Assembly (NCBI RefSeq): GCF_020382885.2
Contig: NC_058506.1
Location: forward strand, 8,596,318 to 8,660,317
Source: Scatophagus argus
Lineage: Eukaryota; Chordata; Actinopteri; Scatophagidae
Direction of reading: 5' to 3'
DNA length: 64,000 nucleotides
Of this stretch, positions 1-12,993 are shown in pieces (the stretch's first letter is position 1; every line of letters starts with the position of its first letter). The translations under genes were made by a program, and so were the position numbers. The notes beneath the pieces were generated by a model. The model did not search any database, was not told where the DNA came from, and saw only the letters and a program-made list of their open reading frames with translations.

Positions 1-545
1 GAGTCAAAGTGGTTTAGCCCGTGAAACCTGGATGTATGGACATGTGATTTAAACCAATGATGTCAATTATATTTCAGGAAAACAATAAAAAAGACTACGA
101 TTTTGACTGCACTGCTGTGCTCGTTAACTCAGACCTCAGGTAGTCTGCAACAAGGGCACGGCCTAACCTTCCCTCTGCTCCAGTGGCTTTTTGTGAGCGT
201 GTGGGTGTATATGTCTTTCTCTGTGGGTAAGTTAAAGAAGCAAAAATTGGCTCATGCCTTTATTGACCACATTGTGCACTGGGCACAGAGCCATCAGGCT
301 ATATGTTTCAAAATCAGTAACAGCCATATCAGAGCGACAGAGATGATGTGAGCCGCATTACACCAAAACTTCTGTTGATCAGGGATCTGAAATGTGCAGT
401 GGAGATTTTCCTTCCAATCAAACACTGCACCAAGTCATTTCAGTGAGTTCTTCCTCTGTGGTTGAAGTGCCGTAATACGTGAAATAACCTGGTCTAGTCC
501 CCAGATGGAATGAAAACCTGCATATAGCAGAGCATGTTGACTTGA

Positions 546-1108
546 TTTAAAGATGCATTAAGCAATATTTGTACCATTTAATACTTATGGGATTGGAAGT
601 ATTGCCGGTATCATTGAGAATCTACATCTCACTATGAAGCTCTACATGGCTTTCAGCCATTTTTAGCTCATTGTTTTGGTTTCCGGAGTGACAAAATCAA
701 AACAATGTTGGCTTGTGTATGACAGTGAGCACCTGCACCAACACAGAAGCTAAATTAAGCTAACTGTATGCTAACTGCACAATGCGAAGCACTGGCAAAG
801 CACTGAAGTAACTGGTGAAGAAACATGAACATTTAGCAAGCCAGAAAGCGAAAGATATTTTTCTCATGAGCTGGAAGACAAAACAAGGGCTAAACGCCAG
901 TGAATATTGGAATTACATTCAACAGGTGGCCAGAAAAAGGAGACGAAAGGGATGTCCGTGTTGCTCTGTTTCTGCTGGATTTGTAAGTAGGCAACTGTTT
1001 GCTAACATGTTAGCCATAACAACTTCATAAGCTAATTGCTAACTGTTGTGAACTTGTTCTGGAGTCTTTCTGCCCCCCTAGTGGTCAATTACTTAATGCA
1101 GCTTTAAA
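546..1108. mobile_element. Non-autonomous DNA transposon (MITE-like) with terminal inverted repeats
   Basis: The left end reads TTTAAAGATGCATTAAGCAA and the right end, reverse complemented, reads TTTAAAGCTGCATTAAGTAA, so the termini match with two differences over 20 bases. The element is about 563 bp, carries no transposase frame, and has the repeated GCTAA / TTAGC words often seen in fish interspersed repeats. TTAA is part of both ends, so a TTAA target duplication (piggyBac type) is possible, but it cannot be separated from the terminal repeats. The 71-codon frame inside at 815-1030 is not considered a gene. Confidence 0.65.
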
Positions 1109-1160
1109 ATCCAGTCCTGGCAGCTGAATCAGTAATACCCTGAAAACTTATTTTTGGATG

Positions 1161-2905
1161 AATCAATGACTGTAAGCCACTTACAGTTTCTCAGAGGCAC
1201 AGAAGCAACTCTCAATTTGTCTGCTACTTCTCTCAAAACTACTTCTCTCTATTTGTGAACTATTTGTTGATCATGCACTTCACTGGTTGAACATTAAAAA
1301 GGGTTCCCTGAACACCTAAAATACATTTAGTAAAATGACCAGTACTTTCTCTGGCTTGATTTATAATAATCCTGTATGCACCAATTTTTGTTCTTCATAT
1401 GATAGACTGTACTAGATTAATTGCCTGCTGTGTCAAAACACGTAAAACATAACACTTGAGAATTAAATGATAATATGAGTAAGTTAAAAATCCCTCATAC
1501 AGGAAGTAGTCTGTGGAAAAACCAACAGGACATCAGCTATGTGCTGCTGTGCTGAATACAGTGAAATGCTCTGTAAATTATCCCTATGTGTTTTGGCTCT
1601 CCTCAGACTGTGTTTGTCCTACAAGGCTCTTTAGTTGACCCTAGGGCATTAGCTGTAACGTTATCTTCTTTCCAATGAGGTTCCCTCCTTCTACTCTGCT
1701 TGTATATGCTTTGAAACAGTGCCTTTGAAATCACTTTGTTACAGTATTTTGTGAGTACCTTAGTGTGTAGATCCTTGAATTTCTTTATACCCTTGCCAAG
1801 TCGATTTCAATGATGTCCCTGTTAGCTAGCTTGTTTGGAGGATAGCTCAAAATTTATTGGAGAATTTGTATGCAGTTTGGTGGTCATAGAGACCTTGGGT
1901 TAGGGTGTAACAACTTACTATTAAGTGGTGGTCTGGATCTTGGCTCCTTACCTATAGAGAGGCATTTTTAGACATTAGATATTCCTTATCAATCTTAGCA
2001 ATAACACAAAAAATACTAAAGGTAAAGACTTGATTCCTATTCCTAAGCATGTGTCTGCATGGTCAGGAAATTAATAACATTTAACATTTAAATCATCAGA
2101 ATGATGTTCTTGGATGTACCAGCAAGTTGGAGAATTGTTCACCACTGGCACAGTTTTGTGCTGTAAAGATGCCTCCTAGAATGTTAAAGAACAACTCCAC
2201 AATCACGTATGGAGTCAAAATGTTGCACTGACCTCTATGGGTTGAAAGGTTCAAGTCTGTCACACCACTGACCACACCCAACAACACGGTTGGGCGTGGT
2301 CAGGTGTGGTCTGTTGCACTTGTGAACACAGCCAACTGTGATATAGTGTTGCACTGTTGTGCATTGTGAAGTCCTGCACTTCACGGGGTGTGTACGGAGC
2401 ATGCAACACCTGCTAGATGCCATCACATGTAGGATGAGTGTGTAGTTTCTTTGTCAGAGTTTGCATGTGTTCGCTTGCAGTTCAAAGGATGCCGTTCCAA
2501 AGTACAGAACAAGAATAGTGATGTCTCCCCATGGCTGAAAAGTCTCCCCTGCATCAAAACTTTGGAACATGGTTGCATGTCAGTCATCTGTTTGAGTGCC
2601 AGACCTTTCTCTTGCAACATGAGGATGGAGTTCCAACCATGAGACGCTGTCAGATAGCACTGTTGGATGTCTAGACTTGTCTAATCCAGCTACAATTAAG
2701 CTGTTTCTTAATTGTAGGCTTTAAGCTAACCTATGCCCTGGCATAGGATAGATAATTAGTTGAGGCAAACAGTGTTAAAAATAGAAACCAACTCTACACA
2801 GTGGCATAGGTTAGCTTAATTATGGTCTTTCAAAGAGACAGACAATTGAGAGTTGCTTCTGTGCCTCTGACTAACCACAGGTGGCTTGCATATTATGACT
2901 CATTG
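1161..2905. repeat. Long-range inverted repeat, foldback-like region
   Basis: A segment at about 1161-1224 recurs in reverse complement at about 2837-2905. The core TCAGAGGCACAGAAGCAACT at 1191-1210 is identical in reverse complement at 2851-2870, and the match continues through CTCAAT and on into TTGTCTG with one base of length difference. On the other side, AAGCCAC words lie at similar offsets. The arms are about 1.6 kb apart. It may be a diverged DNA transposon with subterminal inverted repeats or two copies of one repeat in opposite orientation. No transposase frame is visible between the arms. Confidence 0.6.
2688..2819. repeat. Cluster of nested hairpins
   Basis: Two perfect inverted repeats lie next to each other. 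TACAATTAAG at 2691-2700 pairs with 2707-2716 across a 6-nt loop. TTAAGCTAACCTATGCC at 2721-2737 pairs with 2803-2819 over 17 bp across 65 nt. An extra GGCATAGG at 2740-2747 can compete for the 2730s arm. The cluster sits just inside the right arm of the larger 1161-2905 inverted repeat. Confidence 0.7.
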
Positions 2906-5900
2906 AAAGATTAATGTTGTGTATTGTGATTTCCATATGCCTGACTTCTAACTGGGCAATGTAGCCTACAGTGTGTGCATGGATAACCAATGACTGTAAT
3001 CATGACTACACAGGGAAAGAAATCATTGTCAAGGCTGCATTAGCCTCATTCTGTTGCCCAAACCATATATTCTGTTTCACAGTTATAATAACCCAGGGGC
3101 TTTCAGCATTAGTTAAGTGACAGTTCACTATGGTCTGTAAAGGTATCTCAGTGTATCTCACTCAGTGTTTTAATTAAGGAAATTAATTAAATTTGTCCTC
3201 TTGATGGACAGAGGTAGTCTGCAAACAGGTGAAGACCTTACTTGGTGTAATTAAAATACAACCTCATTAAGGTTTCAGATTTTTGGTTTTATTCCTTCAA
3301 AATTTGTTATTAGGGATTTACTTGTACTTTGCGTACTTAATGGAAGAACTCCTTCAATATTTCTTTGCAGAGACTGTGTGTTGACTAACTTTCAAAGATG
3401 GTCATACTTTAATAAGTCTACATACCAAAATCAATAAAAGGTTTTTGTGTTGATATGCTGACGATACAGTGGTGTGTTTTAGCAAGACATAACACCAGCA
3501 GCCTTGATAATGCTTGCAGAATTTTGTACACATAATGATTAATTTACACATGCATACAAGTCATAAAATTGTCAGTAGGATTCCAACTAACATTACTCTT
3601 TCAGACAGATATTTGTCAGATAGATATTTACTGGTAGGTCTGATGCAGCACTTTACAATAGAATCATGTGCAAATAGTCTTTATTTCTGCTAATAAAAAC
3701 TAGTTAAAAACCCACTCCCACTCTCATTTATTATTCTTTTTCGCCCTCTTTAGTATCAGTGCTTATCAGACTGACATTTAAACACATTGACAATATACAT
3801 TCTCATGTCAATAATACATGTAGTGGGACAAACAACTGCTTGTAAACTTGAACTGAATGTGCAGGAGGGTATTTGTCAAATATCTCAGGCTATCCTATTG
3901 TGTGTTTGCTGGACCAGACCAGGCAGACTGTGATGTCCCTTTAATTTCTTTCAGATAAGGTTACAAACATTTTCATTACCCTTCTACACAAGGGCAATAA
4001 AACATGACATACTACATACATACATACATATTTTCTTTTTCACCTGTGGTGATGTTTTGCAGATCACAGGTGGTCGGTATTTGTGTCGTGTAAAACAAAA
4101 AAGATGCGTTTTACCATGAGAGGATGGAGCCTCTAGGTTTGAGCTGTACACCTTGCAGGTAGGAAGGAAGAAAGAAAGGAAATGTCTTGATGCATCTTCA
4201 CCTACACTGCAATGCTGTGGTGAGGCCAGTGCCAAAGACAAGTAGAGCGAGAAAAGAGAGATAATGGAGGACTAGAGTGATCTAAGGAAGATAAAATAAC
4301 AAAGGTTGCCGGATGGAAGAGGATGTGAGCTGTAGAGGCAGAACAAAAAGGGTATAGAGGGAGGAAGCAGGAGACACAGGAAGGAAGAGACACAGGAAGT
4401 TTTCTCTCTGCAGAGGTTTAGTGCTGAGAATCTGTGTCAGGGCTCCTTTCTCTGGAGCTGCTGACTGACCCCGCTGCTGAGGAAACAGGCTGCACTCACA
4501 CAAACTCTGTATGTATCCTCTGCATTGATGAGGATGTCTAAAAATACTCAAGACCTTTGTGTGTTTTAATTTCACATTCGTCTGAACGTAGTGTTCTTAC
4601 TGTAGCACTTGTAAAAGGTGAGGAAGCTGCCGTCCTGAGAGAAATGACATGTAATATTCACCGTCTATGCAGACACAGCAGTGCAGGTTTGGCTGAATAA
4701 ACAATTAATAAGAGGTAGAAGCTCTGTGTTGTTGAAGTTAATGAATTTTGCATTACATATTGTATTTAAATCAGAATAATGGTCACTTTTGAGAAAATTC
4801 ATACTGTATAGTAAGCTTTTATATCAATTTAACTTTTATTTACCTTTTTAAGTTAAACTATCTATTATTTAACATCTATCACTCCTCACTTGAGCTTTAT
4901 AAATGCTTCATAAAATCTTAATAAATGTTATGTGGCCCTTGTTCCAAGTTGCAACTGATGTTCATTAAAGATTTATGTAGATTTTACCAGCCTCTTAATG
5001 TAATGGACAAAGTGGTGTATATAATATCTTGTTGCTCTTTGACTTGAGTGGGCTGTCCTGAAAGGTCTGTTAAAACTAAATGCATCTACATCCTTGTTTG
5101 TTTTTGTCTAAAAACAAAATACAGATGATGGTCTGCCTCTTTGCCCTAAAGCTGTTCACTCCTCTAGCTTTGGTGCAAACGTGTTCTCTATGTGTTGTGT
5201 TCTCTCACCACTTTGCCTAAATAGGTCAGGATATCCACAAGAAGGAGGTACCCTACTTTGAGAAGGGCATCCTACTTCTCCCAAAATAATTCAAGATGTA
5301 GGAGTGCTCTGCTTTAATTGAGGGCATCATCCTGTCTTATTGTAAACCAAGAAATTTTATGTATCATTAACAATAAGCCTCCTGGATAAAACTTATATGT
5401 CTATCGGCTGGGAAGATTGTGTTGCAAAGAAAAACAACGGAAGCAATAGTTCAGCGTTTGACAGTGTTAGTCATCCATCATCCCGTGGTGACAAGCAGGA
5501 CCGTCTTTCAGATTAAACCATTTTCCTGCACATCTAGAAGTTGTTATTAGTTTATTTGTGCAGCAATCCCTAATGTTGAATGCTATTGATCATGCTGTTC
5601 GACGGGGGGATTTTGCCAGTAAAGCTGAGCTCAGCTTTCATTCGGTGCAGGCTATTATTCATTTCAGCAACCCCCCGATAGTGTGTATATCAGCTTCACC
5701 GGCTGTGTGTTGTTTCTCTAAACAGAGCCGAAATATTCTTTGTTTCACTGATTTTCCCACATTGCCACAGAATTCCTTAATCAGATCAGTACAGGATTTC
5801 ACAGCTTATTATGACCTGTAAACCAATTTTTTAGATAGAAAATGTTCATAAATCCAGAGGTTTGAGTATTGTCATCCTTAGAATTAATAGGATCTCATTA

Positions 5901-6390
5901 ATCTAAATCTAATAATAGGATCTAATTAATAAATTAATGTAGCCCAATGAACACCAATACATCTATTACAGAATCAAATGTAGACATTAATTTAATAAAG
6001 GCCAAATAAAAACTATATGCATTTAAATGCTCAGTTTTCTTGACAGCCTGATTATATAAATAATGTCACGGCCTAATCAGCATTTGTATGCAAAATAAAT
6101 TCTGTTTACTAACCTCATGTAGACGTTACACTTTGAGTTAAGTGACCTTACATTCTGTAAAAATGTCTCTTTGTGAAAGATAAATGTGCTGTATTAAGCA
6201 CAGATGGTTTATTCTTTAACAAATATGTACTTCATTCAGTGCTCATATTAAATTCTTAATCTCTGAAAAAACACAACTTGCTTGTGTGTATGATTGGTCA
6301 AAGATATTCAACCAGGGGCTGAAAGTCACTCAGTAACTGCTTTCTTTTAATCATCGCTTATTTGTTTGTTTCAGAATTAGCAAAAAGATG

Positions 6391-6418
6391 GATAGATAGA
6401 TAGATAGATAGATAGATA
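6391..6418. repeat. (GATA)n microsatellite
   Basis: About seven uninterrupted GATA/TAGA units are seen. Confidence 0.9.
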
Positions 6419-8590
6419 TTCTATTGATCCTGAGGAAAATTCAAGAAAAAGAAAAGCACCTTAAATGACAGTCAGTATATCGGACATATACATTGTGAAA
6501 GAAAAGGATGTCATGGGAAGTTTCATTCAGAACAAAAACAACTATAAACATTTCATGTTCATGTCAGGTCAGATTTCTTTCTATGTCCTTGATTCCTCCA
6601 TCTTTTCACTGTTGTACACAAACTGGCCAAGTGGGGCAATGGCCAATCAGCCGAGTCAGTGACCATTATGACTGTGGAGGTGAAACCGTGTCAGCCCCAT
6701 GTGCTCCTGGGAAATTTCTACCTTTTTAAGAACATTAAATGAATTAATAAATGTGAAAAACTGCACAAAGAGACTACTGAGACACTTGTTTCTTTTATGA
6801 TCAAATTGTATTTATGGGTGCAGTTTTGCATCAGATTCACCCCACAACATGTTGACTCTTCAAAGCCTTGTAAACTTGTAAGTAATAAACTGACAGTGAG
6901 ATTAGTCATGTTATTCCTGTTAACCACAACTGAAAGATGTAGATGCTTTCTACAGAGTTTGCAGCATATCTGCCAAAGAGCTGAGGAGTGTATATATTTA
7001 ATCATGTAATCTGTCACGGGAACACAATCAGTAAACACAATGCAACAAGGAATTAATAAGAAGAATTACAAGAATCATTAAAAACATCAGATAGAAGGGC
7101 TTTAAAATCTCCAAGGGGAATATGAACTTATTACATATAGCCCTAAATTCAATTTACATTCATTCTTGTATCATTGCACATAAAACAAATGTGCTCCAAT
7201 TAAGGAGCTGCTGTCTATCATTTTTGTACTATTTATGGATGTACTCATTAAAGGGCTGACAGGGATGCAGCTGAGTACATCCGTGGTAGACCAGAATGCA
7301 GTGCTGCCACATGAGGTGGTTCACTTTACATGAATTTTTGTTTCATATTGTGTATTTTACACAAAATTAATACCCATCTGGTCCTTTTATTTTCATATTT
7401 GTGCCGATCACATAGAAACTGTCATTGCTGTAAATAGTAAAAAGCTGAAAAGTGATTTGTGGAATATTCTGCAATAACATATTGATGCAATCAGCAAAAT
7501 GTTCTGTGAGGGAAATGCTGATACCATTTAATAGAAAGTTTTTAGCGTTCAAGTTATTTTAGAGAGAATGCATGAAGTTTGCTTCCCTGAGCCTGCGTTG
7601 AGATGAAAGGGTAATATCAGATGGCATAAAGACAAATGGATGAAAGCTTCATCTGCATCTGTACATGCATTTTTTGTTTTTGTTTGTCTGACTTAATAGA
7701 AAAGGTATTCTCTTAGGTATTTTATTCTTAAGGTTTTATCATAACTCTTGTTAAAGCCTTTCTCAGCCCATGCATAACTGAAGCGGTTACCTGTAGAGTC
7801 TATCCCAATTAACTTTCTTTGTTTCCTCTGTTATTCCTGAAAAACAGCTGGAAGCCATTTCCTCCAGAGTTGTTGAGTGAGCAAGTGAGATAATTACATT
7901 TTTGCATATGTGTGTTGTGTTGTGGCACAAAAGAAAATTTACAAAAATGAAAGGCCTTTATGATTTTTGTCTAAAATCCCAAATATCACAGAGCCCTATT
8001 TTTAAACCTTTTATGGTTTATACTCTCAGTAAAATACTGCTGATATGTATTCAAAAAGGAGGCTGGGAGCAAGCGAACTACAGCAGCTTAAGGCACAGGC
8101 ATTTAGCTTTTATTAATGTATTCATCACACAGACTTTTAGTGGGACCTCAGGCGGTCATGCACGTCTGCCTGATATACGTGGGCAAGACCTAAAACTATT
8201 AAAACAGTTTGAGAAAGGAACAGCGAATGAGGGGCGGGAGGAAAGGAATGTCTGCACTCTGATAATTAAGCTGCCTAATTTCTACGCCTGGTAAAGTTTT
8301 TATTCATTATGTGCTGCCATCAGCAATCAGCAGAGCTTATTATTAAGAGCATATGGGCAGGAAGAATATTTTTACTCAAGTGTCCGTCTACAGATAATAC
8401 TGCACTTAACTGCACTGTCTGTGTGTTGATATGTGCAGATATACCTGTGGGTGTATGGTTGATACTGTAAAAGGTCATTTATATTTATAATGTGTGTATG
8501 CGTGTGTGTTTACCAATCCATCTGCTGTTGCGCTCCAGGCAATTGTTGTCCCTGGAGGCTGGTGGCAGCAGCTGCTGTATGAATGAATGT

Positions 8591-8614
8591 ATGTGTATGT
8601 GTGTGTGTGTGTGT
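8591..8614. repeat. (TG)n microsatellite
   Basis: A short TG run is seen here with ATG variants at its left edge. Confidence 0.85.
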
Positions 8615-9347
8615 TTGCTTGTGTGTGAAAGCCTCTGGGAAAGACAGAGCCTGTGCGTCCAGCCAACACACCAGCTGAAGAGCAGCTATACTACATACAC
8701 ACAATCTTACAGTTCAATCAGCTGCCTATGGATTGGTTTGTACAGTTTCTCAGCAGCAGTGGAGTATCAGGATCAGGTCCCTATCTTTACTTCCTCCTTT
8801 TGTCATTGATTTTAGCTTCTTCCTGCACCTTAAGATGTGCCGTCAGTGACGCAGCACAAGAAAATGAAAATTAGAGAAGAACTTTAAGATATGAGCCTAA
8901 TCCACGGATAGAGACGGATTGATTTTCTTTCAAGTTTGATTAAATCTTTGGCACAGTTTGGGATTTAGGAAGTCTCCAAAAATCTAATATGAGTTTCAGC
9001 TGAAGAAAGGTGGGCAGCTGAAATGAGGTGATGAGTAGTGAATGGGTGAATGTACCTTTTTCATGTATTTCTTTTTGAATTGACTCAGCAAGTGGCCTTA
9101 TTTTTATATTCCCTCCTCAGGTTTAAATTACTTAAAAAATCTTTTTCATCATTTATGGTGGCTATTGAATATTCTGCAAATTCAGGTCTCAGAGCTGTCC
9201 TGCCCAATCTGCTCTAGCGTACAGTATTGGCTCGTTACTCTGCAGGACTTAAAACACTGATGTTTGCAGATAACCTTAGTCCACTGCATTCTGCTAATGC
9301 AGCAATCTGCCCCACGCTGATTATCCTGTTATCCAGCAGTAGAGCAC

Positions 9348-9390
9348 GCACACACACACACACACACATGTCTGCAAACACACACACACA
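9348..9390. repeat. (CA)n microsatellite, interrupted
   Basis: Two CA runs are separated by about ten bases (TGTCTGCAAA). Confidence 0.85.
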
Positions 9391-12300
9391 GCATAACACT
9401 CAATACTTGCAACGTCTTAGAATTTTTTCTAACGATATCAAACTGCCTGACAAACAAGTATAGACTGAAAGACTGAATATCTGCAGTACAGCGTTTAAGG
9501 AAAGCTTCCTGACTAAGGAAAGACCATCTGAAAAGTCTTACTGTGGAGGTGAACCAAGCTGCATTGAGAGATGTGTTCCATTTCAGCAGCACAGAAAAGG
9601 TTTTATTTTTGTCCATGTCATCTGCATTCAAGTAGTCCTCAACAAGTCACACATTAAGGGAATTAGTACACAACCAAGTGTCTCTCCAGGTGTTCAGTGC
9701 TCACTTGTAGACACATGGCATGAAATGAACCTATGCAAGGCGGCAACAACATGCCGCTCGTTCATTCTTATTAGCACCCTGGATATTGTGTTAATCCCCA
9801 CTGTCACAATCATTTACACAAATTAGATTAGAGAAATTGGATTTATATATTTATAATTAACTCGGTACGCTGGGTGCCACTTGTCCACGTGTTGATGTTA
9901 ACATCACATTTTGGACTTTACGTGCTGATGAGGAGTGTCCGGATGCTCATGTAGGGAGGTGATACAGGTTCAGTCCACTCGCCCTCAGTTCAAATACAAC
10001 ACCGGTTGCATCCAACTCTCTGCAGCGAGTCTCTGAGCATGTTTTAATTATTAGTTATTTTTAATTAAACAACTTTATTTATATATCACATAGCGACAAG
10101 CTGAAACCAGCTGAAAATGCTGATGTGTTACACAGACTCTTGTTTGTTGACCACAGAACGTTTTTGAGTCTTCGGTAATTTACAGCCATACAGACTATAA
10201 ACGATACTGGGAATAAAAAAAATCAATTTACATGTAAGCAGACTGCATTATAGTTTGTTCTATATTCATATTTTGAATGACTATCACTGAAGATTCGTAC
10301 ATTTTTCCGGGCAGCTCAGTCATTTTTCTAGTTTTTCTTGCACTGCAGGCAGCTTCATACCTCAGATTCTATCAAACTGACAAAATGATTAGTCAGATGA
10401 ATTGGTGCTGAAAAAATGATACCATGCATGTGGAGCAAGCACAGTTTAAAAGATACTAAACAAAGACAAAAACAAAGGCATGGAAAGAAGGCAGAAAATG
10501 ATTCAAAATGAATGTGGATTTTGAGGGTGCAGGCTGTAGAGAAGAGCCCAAATCCAGCGGATGGCACATTGGTTATACAGAGATGTTGTACGCATAGTTA
10601 TTCTGATTCCATTCACCATCTGTTAATAATAAAATACAAACCATCTGTTGGGTCTGAATATTAAAATTAAAGAGAAATGTAACTGGAAACATTATTGTGA
10701 ACATTTTTATCATAAAAGGCCTGTTCAGCCTATGAGCCTGTGTCAACATAGAGAGATGAGGATACCAGGCAGACTTAGTGACATTTAGGTAATTCTGTTA
10801 GAATGTATTAATTATCTATGGCATGAGAAGAAGCAGACCTTGAACAGGAACAATATGAATGCAGATGTGCTATTTCCATCATTTTAAATCAGAATCCTGC
10901 ACATTCTCACACTGACAATTTCAGCAAATATTTGCCTGCAAATTAGTACGTCAATGACTGTTTGTAGTGCAGAAAAAGCTCCAGCATCAGCTCTGAAGTC
11001 AGATCCCTCCCTCCCTTCAGTCAGGACAGATACATCTGGCTCACAGCAAACGAGCAGAAAGGTATTGAATGTCTTAAATTATAAACATGACCTGCACTTA
11101 ACTTCTGGAAGACCAAAGGTGCAGAAAAGCTTTATTCTGCTGTGTTCCTGAACATGCTGAAAGTCAGTGTAGCATAGAAGCTCACATCTGCTCAGAGCAC
11201 CGGCAACCGTTTGCCATTTTGCACGAGTCACACACATGGATGACTCTCCCTCTTTGTCCCTGTGTCCTCGTGTCTGTTTTTCTCACACACACAAAACCCA
11301 CACAGCCACGCACTCGCAGATGGAGCAGGAACAGCAGGAACAGTCCTGCAGCGGCGCACTGCTCTATTTTCCTCACGCTAACACACGTATGCCTCTTACC
11401 TTCACCTGTCTTCTCGATCGCCTCATTCAAAGACATTTATTTTTTCACTCCCAGAGGAAACACAAATTTAACTTTCCAGGCGGTTCTAACAATTTTAGGC
11501 TCTTTTTTCCTCCGCACATTGGTGTCTACAACCCTCTTCTCTCTCTGTGCTCGTTTTCAGATCCTCAACTTTCACTGTTTCACAGGTTGCTGTGGTAACT
11601 TGCCAAGTAAGGTGGTGGCCTTTTTTGAGTCCTCATTAATAGATACACTGTGGAGTCTCATTTGACATGTGGATAAAAATGACAGAACATTTACCAACTT
11701 CCCATTTGCATAAAAAATGCAGGAATTGTATGACCTTACATCACCTGACATGAGGTCTACTGTCACACTGCCATTTTTCCCAGTTGTTCCAAACCAACAA
11801 GGGCCATTTCCCATCTCTGTTCTTTTAGCAGCCAGGGGTGGCTGCCTTGTGCTTGGGAAAGTGTGTTTTAAGTAATTGGTTCCTTCATGCAGAGAATATG
11901 CACATCTACTGTACTGTGGCATAAATACCAGGGAGCCCCACGATATGAAAGCTTTCCTCGCTCATTAGAAAGAGCTGACGGTGCAGCCCTAAAGACCTCC
12001 TCCGCAGTGCACATGCTGTATCAACACAAGAAGATAACAGAATCGTGCACCAGCCTCTCAGAGGCCTTGAAAAGTAGCCGCGCTGCTCTCTAGATCCTCC
12101 GGCCCCTGGACACCTCTCTAACTGCAGTAATGCACTAATGATGCTCAATGGGAGGTTATCACAGTTTTTAGAAGATACCACCTGTATAGTTAAGCATACA
12201 CAGTTCAGCACTAAGTTGCTAATGATCAGCGCTCAGCATATGATGACTTTTTAAACAGGCACATTTCTGAAAGTGCTTCACCTGCACTTCTTATAGCAGT

Positions 12301-12993
12301 TCAGTTTCACTCAGTCATGTCTGAGACCAGTCTCATTTCCAGCATCCCTTGGGCTTCAATGTATCTGCAAAGGAAAGGAAGGAAACGTCCGCATCAGTGT
12401 CAGAAAATCAGAGTGTCACAACATAGTTTACAAAATGTCCCAAGTGAGGTGGAAGTCAGGGTTGTGTGGCGCATCTCACACACACACACACAAAAAAATG
12501 AATCTCACCCAGGAGACTGGTGTACACGTGTCGGAGCATGTACATGTACGTCCTGTTCCATTTTAGCTCTGCAGTGAAGATTAGAGTGAAATCACCTGCT
12601 TCATTCTCTAATGATTAGTGAGCTCATGTGTGCATGCTATCTAGAGCAAAATTAAAGTAGTGTTGTTTGTCACAGCAGTTGAATGATTAACACACACACA
12701 CATTCATGCACAAACATTCCCATGGACATACACATATGCAGCATAAACAGACACTTAGGAAGGGAAGGAGATCTTCCCTGAAAACTGTTTTCTTTCTGAT
12801 GCTCTGAAAGGTAAAAATAAAGTGACATCCAGTCACCAGTTAGATTATGCTGAACCAATCCATTTTAAATGGTCAGAATTTTACCCAGGCACTTCTTAAA
12901 GCTGTGCATTTGGTTCTTATTAACTCATGTTCTCTCTGTCCTTGTCACCCCCTCCCCTTCCTGCCCTTTCCTTCTCCTTCTGTCTCTCTGCAG

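Larger units (their letters stand above)
1..12993. other. Non-coding stretch upstream of the connexin exon
   Basis: No open frame here resembles a known protein, and none is flanked by convincing splice signals in phase with a neighbour. The short frames are typical of chance. The stretch could be the first intron of the downstream connexin or intergenic DNA. I looked for the expected connexin first exon (start MGEWTILER) and did not find it, so it probably lies left of the window. Repeats inside are listed separately. The part at about 8040-8350 has even composition and several TAATTA-type homeodomain core motifs, so it could be a conserved regulatory element, but this cannot be shown from one sequence. 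Confidence 0.6.
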
